Made by a program: the position numbers and the translations under genes. From an uncultured Bacteroidales bacterium (GTDB lineage Bacteria > Bacteroidota > Bacteroidia > Bacteroidales > UBA932): a stretch of 41,764 nucleotides of DNA. Positions 33,830 through 41,764 of the stretch are shown here, one piece after another. Position 1 is the first letter of the stretch, and the number at the start of each line of letters is the position of its first letter. Under the pieces are notes generated by a model that did not search any database, had not been told where the DNA came from, and worked only from the letters and a program-made list of their open reading frames with translations. The DNA lies in contig CANBDZ010000006.1 in assembly GCA_947367375.1 (NCBI GenBank), positions 1-41,764 of the forward strand, given 5' to 3'.

Positions 33830-36800
33830 CTATCTTGTCACTGTCGCGACTCCGGATTCTGTGTAGGCGTAGATGCCGTTGTCGTACATTGCTTCACATT
33901 TAACGGACGGAAGGGTGAACGTACCTTCGTAAACAGCATTCATCCTTACCCTGAAGGTCTTTCTCTGGCCCTTCGGGAGGTCGAAGTAGAAGACGCTTCT
34001 GTCGTCGCGTATATCATTGTAGCTGTAGGTGTCGCTCTCGGTGCGGGATGTGCCGCCATAGAGTCTTTCATTGTAGATCTCCCAACCTGACGGGATGCAC
34101 ATTGTCAAGGCGAGGTCTCTGTAATTATTTGTCTGACTGGTGTTTGCGACTGCAATTTCAGCTATGAACCCAGAGCCTTGAGAGAGTGTCGCAGGGTCGA
34201 CTCTTTCTCCGGTCATGTCCTTGTAGGTTACCTGAAGCAGCATGCCCGAAGCTGATGCCGGAACCCTTACGCCGTAGTCAGGTCTGCCGTATGTGGTCAG
34301 TCCCACATACACGGCGGCATCAGAGACATTCTTTACCTTCACCTTGCCGTATGCTTCATCAAGGCTGCAACCATAAACGGCTTTCGCTGTCTTGATCTGA
34401 GTGGTCTCTGACTGGGTAACTTCTACCTCCAAGGCCTGGTTGCTCATAACCTGTGAAAGTCTGTCGACCGCAACCGATGCAAAGGCGGCTGTCTGGGTGG
34501 TAAGTCCGTACTCGTCGATGAGCTGGACTACTTCTTCTAACATGCCCATAGCCTTGGCTGTTTCACCTGCCAATACATATGCCTCGAGAGCCAGGGCCTT
34601 ATCCCTTGTTATGCCTCCGAAAGTCCTGTCGTTTTCAGGATATTCCATTATGTCTGTATTAGTTGTGTTCAGCATTTCGGCTGCGACACTCTTCTTTCCG
34701 CAAGCGGAATATGCGGATGCAAGCAGCCAGACCGCCTGGTTGGACAGGTTCATGGATTCCTTGAGTCTGTTCATTGCTCCTACGTCAGGTGAGCCTGCAA
34801 TAGCCAAGGTGTACAGACTGTAGGCCTGCTGAAGGTCATTCAGGTCCGCAAGTCCGGAATGTCTGTACGATTTCACAAGTTTCTTCTGCCATTTCTTCCA
34901 TCCCTCAGTCACGCTCTTGCTTACCGCAAAACCTTTGGTGGCCGCATCGGTGAGGAAGTGTCCGGCCATAGTGCTTGCCCAGGCGTTCGCATAAGTGTTG
35001 GAAGGCCAGTAGCAGAATCCTCCGTCTGGAAGCTGGCGTGTGTACAGCAGCTGCAGCAGCTCGTTCACTGACTCTGATGCCTGCTTCCTGTTGGTCTCAT
35101 CCAGCATGTCCATGATGTGTATGAGGCTGAGACCTCTTGCAGAGATCTGCTCGGTACAGTAGTGGCTGTAGTCGGCTATATAGCTGTACATCTCATTGAA
35201 ATCGATTGAAGGGAAACCTGCCACTTCAAGCTTTGCCCATTCCGTCTTGCCAACTCCGTCATGTCCCCATTCCAGCTCCACGGTTTCACCCGCCTCTACC
35301 GTCATCCTTTCCTTGGACAGTCTTCCAGGATTAGGGTTTCTGACACTCAGTGTGACTTCTTCTTTTGCTGTGAAACCATTACCTTCGGCCTTGACGGTGA
35401 TGACCGCCTTGCCTTCAGAGGTGCCTCGTATGATGAATCTTGTGATCTGGTTTCCTGTCTGAGAGAAAGTCAGGTCTGAAGATGAGCCTGAAACGACTTC
35501 GGCTGCACCTTCTACACTTATGTTGACCTTCACATCCTTTACACCGTCTTCCATTGCAAAGACATTTACCGGCACAGCGACTCTTTCGCCTGTTCCAAGT
35601 ACTCTCGGAAGGGTAGGGAGAACCATAAGAGGCGAGCGTACAGGCACGGTCTTTTCCGCATTTCCATATGCTCCGTCCTGTCCTGCCACAAGCATCACGC
35701 GGACAGAGCCGACGTACATAGGCAGGCATATTTCGTGGGTGTCAGTGCCCTTGCAGGTGAATGGGCCAAGGAATTTCACAACAGGATTGAAGCGGTTGTC
35801 CCTCTTGTTACCCTGGTTTACATATTCGTCACCTCCGATGCTGAACATCTGTGAAAGCTTTCCTCCGTAGGCTCCGGCTACATCGTCATAAAGGTCCCAG
35901 GTCCTGACTCCCAATGCTTCTCTTGAATACATTGCGCCCCAAGGATCTGGAGTCTTGAAGCCTGTTATGTCCAGAAGACCTTCGTCTACAATAGCAAGCG
36001 TGTATGTCATAGGACGGCCGTTCTTTTCCCTTACCTTGAGCTTGAAAGGCTCTTGAGGACGAAGTACGTCAGGCATTTCGATGACAGGGTGCAGCACAGA
36101 GGACTTGTCGCTGACCATCACAGGCTGTACTCCGTACATTCTTACCGGCTGTCCTTCCGCAGTCTGTCTGTGAGGCTGGAGCAGAGTGATATGAATGTAG
36201 AAGTTTGGCATCATCTCCTCTGTCACGGTGAACTCATATTTCTTCTCACCTTCTCCAGATGTCTCAACCCACTTCTGTGAGATGATTCCTCTTCCTGTCT
36301 CTATGCTCACAAGGGCCCTTCCGTTTCTTGCAGCCGGCACGAACAGAGTCACCTTTTCGCCGACTTCATATTCCTTCTTGTCTGTAGCGAAAGTCAGCAT
36401 GGTCTGAGCGCTCGGGTCTGTCCTGTCAGCTCGTCCCCTCCACATAGGCCAGTCGGCTGTGAACAGGGAGCCGCAAGAATGTCCGCTGTCGAGATCCTTC
36501 ACGAATATGAAGAATCTTCCCCAGTCCGGATAGGCGAGGTTGAAATTGATGCTGTAGTCGTTGTCTCCCGACTTGAACGAACCGTAGGAATATATTTTCG
36601 CGCTGCTGCTGTTGACATACGAATCAAGGGATTCGCTGCCGTTCTCCCACCACCAGTCCCAGCCGATGCGATATATCACATATTCGATGTTGTGACCTTT
36701 GACACGTTTTCCGTTCATGTCTACCACAGCGACATTGAACTTGTAGTCCTTGTCAGTCTCGTAATAGCTGTCTGTTTGTGGCATATTGATTCCGACATAG

Positions 36801-39334
36801 GCCTTGAACGGCGAGAACGGCATAGACTGTACTATGATGCTCTCATCTCCGCCCGGCTCTGCAACTTTTGTCACTATGTCGGCTGTAAGCATGCCTGGGG
36901 CATCTTTTGCCGGAGGCATAGCCGCTGCGACAGTCGCCTTTCCGGCTCCATCGAGAGTCGTCTCGAAAAGTTTGAACGCATCGGAAGAGAACTTCTTGGA
37001 GGTGTTTGTGAAATTATATCCCTCATATCCCTTGAACGTCCTGCCGTCCTGTCTGAGAGTCATTTCGGCCGACGTCTTCAGTCCGGCGGCCGCAGGTCCT
37101 GTCAGCCAAGATGAGGTTACCTCCATCATTGCTTTCTTTCCTCCTGCAAGCATGTCAGTTTTCACGTTGAGGTCAATCTTCAGCCTGTTAGGCTTGATTG
37201 TCTCCACCGGAAGTGACTTGTAGAAAGTAGCTCCTCCGAGCTTGAAATATGCGTTCCATGTGCCTGTAGGGTCATCTTCCCTTGTCGGGATGTTGAAAAG
37301 GTAGAGGCCGTTCAAGGCATCGCTGCAGATGAGCTTGCTGTGGAACTGTCCTTGAGGTGTGTACAGCTCAAGAGTTGCCGGATGGTTGTCCGGAAGTCTC
37401 TTTCCAGGGTCATTGACCATCAGACTCAGGTGCAGGGTGTCGCCAGGACGCCAGACACCTCTCTCGCCGTAGGCGAATCCCTTAAGGCCGTTCTCCAGTT
37501 TCTTTCCTCCTGTGTCGAACCTGCTCAATGAATTCTCAGTGCCGTCTGTCACTTTCAGGTAGGATATTGTCTTGCCCTGACTCGCTGTAACTACGAAAGG
37601 CTTTGCATTCAGACTTACTTTAGCAGAACCATCCTTGTCTGTCTTTGCATTTCCGATCTCCTGAAGCTGGAAGTTGTAGACCTTGATTTCAGCTCCTGAA
37701 ACTGGCTCTGTCGTCAGAATGTCGTTTACATTCACCCACAGATGACCTGTGTCTGCGGATTTGACAATCACACCCAGATTGGTGGCCAGGAGATTGCACT
37801 CTGGAAAACGGGAAGCTATCATATAATAAGATGGGGTCTCAGGGTTTTCCCTGTCATTCCATCTGTAGGTTTCCCAATCGTAGAAATCCTCATAATAATA
37901 GGCATAAGGTGTGTCCCAAACAGCCGCATCTTTACCTGTTGCAGAGCCGTTGTCCATGCTGACGAGGGCATCAGTCCCATCTGCAGCAGACAAACCGCTT
38001 TTGCCATATAAAGAATATTCCTGCTTGAATGAAAGTCTTATCCTGTATAATGCTCCAGGCTCTTTTCTGATTATTCCTCCAAGGTCGATGGAGTACTCAT
38101 TCCATTCTTTCAGGTTCCTGTCTCTGTCGGTGTCCAGGCGGATGGTCTTGCTGTACTCAAGTCTGCCGCTGCGCCTGAGCTGGTCCCCTCCGTAGAAGTC
38201 GTTGTCCTGAAGGAACATGAGCATGTTGTCCTCGTATATCTTTACAATGCGCAGATCCACAGCGGTAAGATTCACCGCCTTGAATGGGATCACCAGAGAT
38301 TCAGTGTCAGGAAGGATGCTTCCCTTGAGAGGAAGGGCCACTTCAGGCTTTGCTTCGCCGTTGTGAATTCTGGTCGAAAAGCGTGTCTCCAACCTTTCCG
38401 AACCGATGCTTCTTATGCCGGAGTCCACACTTACTTCGAGGTCTTTGCCCGACATCTTCTCAAAATAGATTCTTGCTACATTTCCCTCAACATCAATGAT
38501 TTGTCTCGCGGACAATGTGCTCAGGCCGAAGAATCCCGTGTAGTCCGACATCTCTGCAAGAGGTTCTGAAAAAAAGATGTCCACGAACGGCTCTTCTGCA
38601 TCTGTCAGCTTTACGTTCATGACCTTGAATCCATCTTTTCCCGGAACAGTGATCTCCGCTTTCTCCTCAGCTTCAAAACCGGCCTTCCTGCCGTTGAAGG
38701 TCACTTTTATGGTCTGGTCAGCATCTCCTCTGACAAGTCCCGAAACGCTGAAAACGTGGGAAACCCCTTCTCCGGCATCCTCGACAGCAATTTCCACATT
38801 CTTTCCCCCATATTCAGCTTTCAGACAATCCTTGACCTTTGCTGAAGAAAGCGCTGTGCTCAGTTCCAAAGTACCCTGCACTTTTGCCATGTCCGGCGTG
38901 TCCGATGCCATCCTCGCATCTTCCAGAGTGATGCGTGCCTCCTCAGGAACAGTAGAGAATGCAAATCCGAACTTCTCCAGTTCCGGATTGCTGATGTTAT
39001 ACAGTTTGCCGAGCATGAGAGTGCCCTTGTAGCTTTTTCCCGGTTTCAGCTCACCCTCGTCAGGAATGAATTCCACACTGGTGGACGAAGTCCATCTTGT
39101 GTGTCCCTTCATTGCCGGTGAGAAGCTGAAAAGGCCATCCTCCACCCTTGCCGTAGGGACAGACTGCAGCTCCACCCTGATGGTGGACGATGACGTAACC
39201 ATATTTCCAGTGTAGGCCTTGATGAAGGTCGCGAATTCTGTTGATGGAGTCGTCTCCTGATGTTTCCTTTCAGCGCAGGAAAGGACAATGATGCTTGCAA
39301 CGACTGCCATGATGAGTCTGAGACACGTTTTCAT
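33830..39334 (-). CDS. Bacterial alpha-2-macroglobulin lipoprotein
   Basis: A 1,834-residue lipoprotein (signal ending IIVLSC, start ATG 39334 chosen for it) of the YfhM group. It contains successive macroglobulin beta domains (EVALPLKGSILPDTESLVIPF; RGVWRPGDTLHLSLMVNDP), the A2M family domain after a bait-like stretch (LPMYVGSVRVMLVAGQDG), and a terpenoid-cyclase-like thioester domain. The thioester motif CTEQ is intact at about residues 1393-1396, within SHYCTEQISARG, so it should trap attacking proteases covalently in the periplasm. A full-match promoter lies just upstream. pbpC follows two bases after its stop. It is longer than the typical 1,600-residue Escherichia coli protein, normal for Bacteroidetes. 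Confidence 0.96.
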   Translation of the reverse strand: MKTCLRLIMAVVASIIVLSCAERKHQETTPSTEFATFIKAYTGNMVTSSSTIRVELQSVPTARVEDGLFSFSPAMKGHTRWTSSTSVEFIPDEGELKPGKSYKGTLMLGKLYNISNPELEKFGFAFSTVPEEARITLEDARMASDTPDMAKVQGTLELSTALSSAKVKDCLKAEYGGKNVEIAVEDAGEGVSHVFSVSGLVRGDADQTIKVTFNGRKAGFEAEEKAEITVPGKDGFKVMNVKLTDAEEPFVDIFFSEPLAEMSDYTGFFGLSTLSARQIIDVEGNVARIYFEKMSGKDLEVSVDSGIRSIGSERLETRFSTRIHNGEAKPEVALPLKGSILPDTESLVIPFKAVNLTAVDLRIVKIYEDNMLMFLQDNDFYGGDQLRRSGRLEYSKTIRLDTDRDRNLKEWNEYSIDLGGIIRKEPGALYRIRLSFKQEYSLYGKSGLSAADGTDALVSMDNGSATGKDAAVWDTPYAYYYEDFYDWETYRWNDRENPETPSYYMIASRFPECNLLATNLGVIVKSADTGHLWVNVNDILTTEPVSGAEIKVYNFQLQEIGNAKTDKDGSAKVSLNAKPFVVTASQGKTISYLKVTDGTENSLSRFDTGGKKLENGLKGFAYGERGVWRPGDTLHLSLMVNDPGKRLPDNHPATLELYTPQGQFHSKLICSDALNGLYLFNIPTREDDPTGTWNAYFKLGGATFYKSLPVETIKPNRLKIDLNVKTDMLAGGKKAMMEVTSSWLTGPAAAGLKTSAEMTLRQDGRTFKGYEGYNFTNTSKKFSSDAFKLFETTLDGAGKATVAAAMPPAKDAPGMLTADIVTKVAEPGGDESIIVQSMPFSPFKAYVGINMPQTDSYYETDKDYKFNVAVVDMNGKRVKGHNIEYVIYRIGWDWWWENGSESLDSYVNSSSAKIYSYGSFKSGDNDYSINFNLAYPDWGRFFIFVKDLDSGHSCGSLFTADWPMWRGRADRTDPSAQTMLTFATDKKEYEVGEKVTLFVPAARNGRALVSIETGRGIISQKWVETSGEGEKKYEFTVTEEMMPNFYIHITLLQPHRQTAEGQPVRMYGVQPVMVSDKSSVLHPVIEMPDVLRPQEPFKLKVREKNGRPMTYTLAIVDEGLLDITGFKTPDPWGAMYSREALGVRTWDLYDDVAGAYGGKLSQMFSIGGDEYVNQGNKRDNRFNPVVKFLGPFTCKGTDTHEICLPMYVGSVRVMLVAGQDGAYGNAEKTVPVRSPLMVLPTLPRVLGTGERVAVPVNVFAMEDGVKDVKVNISVEGAAEVVSGSSSDLTFSQTGNQITRFIIRGTSEGKAVITVKAEGNGFTAKEEVTLSVRNPNPGRLSKERMTVEAGETVELEWGHDGVGKTEWAKLEVAGFPSIDFNEMYSYIADYSHYCTEQISARGLSLIHIMDMLDETNRKQASESVNELLQLLYTRQLPDGGFCYWPSNTYANAWASTMAGHFLTDAATKGFAVSKSVTEGWKKWQKKLVKSYRHSGLADLNDLQQAYSLYTLAIAGSPDVGAMNRLKESMNLSNQAVWLLASAYSACGKKSVAAEMLNTTNTDIMEYPENDRTFGGITRDKALALEAYVLAGETAKAMGMLEEVVQLIDEYGLTTQTAAFASVAVDRLSQVMSNQALEVEVTQSETTQIKTAKAVYGCSLDEAYGKVKVKNVSDAAVYVGLTTYGRPDYGVRVPASASGMLLQVTYKDMTGERVDPATLSQGSGFIAEIAVANTSQTNNYRDLALTMCIPSGWEIYNERLYGGTSRTESDTYSYNDIRDDRSVFYFDLPKGQRKTFRVRMNAVYEGTFTLPSVKCEAMYDNGIYAYTESGVATVTR

Positions 39335-39364
39335 GACGGGAAAGAGTTTGTTATTCAATGACTT

Positions 39365-39396
39365 CAAATATAAAAATTTAACCCGACTATACCAAA
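39365..39396 (-). promoter_or_regulatory. Bacteroidetes-type promoter of the A2M-pbpC operon
   Basis: On the minus strand TTTG (39393-39396) and TATATTTG (39365-39372) are separated by exactly 20 bases, the same spacing as at the OmpA-family promoter. The leader would be about 25 bases. Confidence 0.75.
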
Positions 39397-39454
39397 TAAG
39401 ATGACTTCATTTTATAAATGCCTCCAATGGCTATGGATTATGACAAATTGTCAG

Positions 39455-39462
39455 TAAATTTG
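39455..39462 (+). promoter_or_regulatory. Possible -7 element for groES-groEL
   Basis: TAAATTTG matches TAnnTTTG, about 75 bases before groES. It is followed by a GGCATCC/GGATGCC hairpin (39466-39491) in the leader. No CIRCE element (TTAGCACTC-N9-GAGTGCTAA) is present, so HrcA control is not indicated. Confidence 0.45.
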
Positions 39463-39534
39463 CGGTGGCATCCGTTTTGCCGAAAGGATGCCTTCCTGGT
39501 CAGAAACCCGGTTTTTGACAGATATAATTAATAA

Positions 39535-39816
39535 AACGCAGATATCAAAAAGATCAAACCATTAGCAGACAGAGTCGTGATCGAGCCGAAGGCGGCCGAG
39601 ACTCAGACAGCGTCGGGACTTTACATCCCTGACACAGCAAAGGAGAAACCGCAGCAGGGTACAGTAGTAGCCGCAGGTCCGGGAAAGAAGGACGAGCCTA
39701 TGGAAGTGAAGGTAGGCGACGTAGTAATATATGGAAAGTACGCCGGCACAGAGGTGTCAGTAGAGGGAAAGGACTACCTCATTATGAAGCAGTCTGACAT
39801 ATTGGCAATACTTTAA
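39535..39816 (+). CDS. groES: Co-chaperonin GroES (start codon unclear)
   Basis: GroES caps GroEL and helps protein folding. The frame encodes the full family pattern: [18 protein letters not shown], the mobile loop [41 protein letters not shown] and the final [14 protein letters not shown]. The odd point is the start. The conserved N terminus begins around 39538, an in-frame TAA stands at 39532, and the codon where ATG is expected (39535) is AAC. The first ordinary start codon in frame is GTG 39577, which would remove the first strand of the protein. Either a non-standard start is used or the assembled sequence has an error here. groEL follows after a repeat-filled gap. Confidence 0.9.
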   Translation, partial: NADIKKIKPLADRVVIEPKAAETQTASGLYIPDTAKEKPQQGTVVAAGPGKKDEPMEVKVGDVVIYGKYAGTEVSVEGKDYLIMKQSDILAIL

Positions 39817-39828
39817 TAATATTCCAAA

Positions 39829-39910
39829 GTCATTCCAACAGACAACGTCATTCCCGACAAACAACGTCATCCCCGACAAACAACGTCATCCCCGACCTGA
39901 TCGGGGATCT
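39829..39910. repeat. Tandem REP-like units between groES and groEL
   Basis: Four units starting GTCATTCC or GTCATCCC occur at 39829, 39847, 39866 and 39885, with a period of 18 or 19 bases and the spacer CGACAAACAA between the middle ones. Only the last unit is a complete palindrome (ATCCCCGA/TCGGGGAT, 5-base loop); the others are left half-units. The array sits in the leader of groEL. Confidence 0.85.
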
Positions 39911-39914
39911 ATAA

Positions 39915-41552
<1,638 letters not shown>

Positions 41553-41573
41553 TCAATATGCATCAAGACTTTG

Positions 41574-41605
41574 ATTGGTGGGCTTTTCAGCCCACCAATT
41601 TTTTT
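41574..41605 (+). terminator. groEL terminator of the TTGGTGGGC hairpin type
   Basis: ATTGGTGGGC pairs perfectly with GCCCACCAAT (41574-41583 and 41590-41599, loop TTTTCA), followed by a run of T. The stem is identical to the inner ten bases of the hairpin into which the IS30 element inserted. Confidence 0.88.
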
Positions 41606-41626
41606 ACAACACGATATTCAAACATC

Positions 41627-41696
41627 GTCATCCCCGGCTTGACCGGGGATATCTTCACAGACTAAGCACAGTCATCCCCGGCTTGATCGGGGATCT
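41627..41696. repeat. Two direct REP-like palindromes after groEL
   Basis: Two copies of GTCATCCCCGGCTTGA followed by CCGGGGAT or TCGGGGAT begin at 41627 and 41671, in the same orientation, 44 bases apart. They match the units at 10194-10219 and 39885-39910. Nothing recognisable as a gene lies between them and the window end. Confidence 0.87.
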
Positions 41697-41764
41697 CAGA
41701 ACCACTGTGTCATTTTCAGTGGCATAATCGACACAAAGGTCGCTAAATACACTGTTTAACATTG

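Noticed and set aside
36479..37114. 211-codon open frame antisense to the alpha-2-macroglobulin gene
   Set aside because: The opposite strand codes for a clear family member across this region; the antisense frame shows no motif and has the composition expected of a shadow frame.
39400..39540. CIRCE heat-shock operator upstream of groES
   Set aside because: No TTAGCACTC inverted repeat is present; the only hairpin is GGCATCC/GGATGCC.
39829..39910. Regular 19-base repeats as a CRISPR array
   Set aside because: The units are half-palindromes with almost identical spacers, too short for CRISPR, and no cas gene is present.

Overview
The window looks like a chromosomal segment of a member of the Bacteroidales. 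The evidence is a TonB-type OMP_b-brl_3 barrel protein, a fimbrillin-type lipoprotein, a LytS/LytTR pair, an OprP-type porin, Wzi and Stealth capsule proteins, the alpha-2-macroglobulin/PBP1C pair, and promoters of the Bacteroidetes type (-33 TTTG, -7 TAnnTTTG). Family or genus cannot be fixed from this sequence. No rRNA, tRNA or CRISPR array was found.

Layout. (1) 1-4742 (+): a 5'-truncated outer-membrane barrel protein followed by its probable two-component system. (2) 4746-6777 (-): a fimbrillin-like lipoprotein preceded by a 46-residue acidic ORF. (3) 6939-13315 (+): a six-gene run of OprP-like porin, lamin-tail-domain lipoprotein, divergent CYTH-like protein, canonical CYTH tripolyphosphatase-type protein, SLC13/DASS transporter and an unrecognised membrane protein. 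It reads as a possible phosphate/polyphosphate or anion uptake unit. (4) 13346-17677 (+): strongly codon-biased OmpA-family and coiled-coil lipoprotein genes ending at a clear terminator. (5) 17724-26864: a histidine-to-glutamate pathway (hutI, hutH, hutU, ftcD, all -) interrupted by two surface-polysaccharide genes (wzi +, Stealth -). (6) 26865-29533: a mobile patch with a REP-associated tyrosine transposase (RAYT) gene between hairpins and an IS30-family element inserted inside one hairpin. (7) 29583-41552: glyA (-), a SpoU/TrmH methyltransferase (+), pbpC and alpha-2-macroglobulin (-), and groES-groEL (+).

How genes work together: HutH, HutU, HutI and FtcD would convert histidine to glutamate and pass the formimino carbon to tetrahydrofolate, the same carrier used by nearby GlyA. 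The alpha-2-macroglobulin and PBP1C genes are two bases apart and form the usual periplasmic defence and cell-wall repair pair.

The most unusual features are repeats. A 105-bp palindromic element lies in frame inside hutI and adds 35 residues. Short REP-like palindromes of the GTCATCCCCGG type occur between the CYTH and DASS genes, between groES and groEL, and after groEL. A second hairpin family with the core TTGGTGGGC flanks the RAYT gene, hosts the IS30 insertion, and recurs as the groEL terminator. The groES reading frame lacks a normal start codon at its conserved N terminus.
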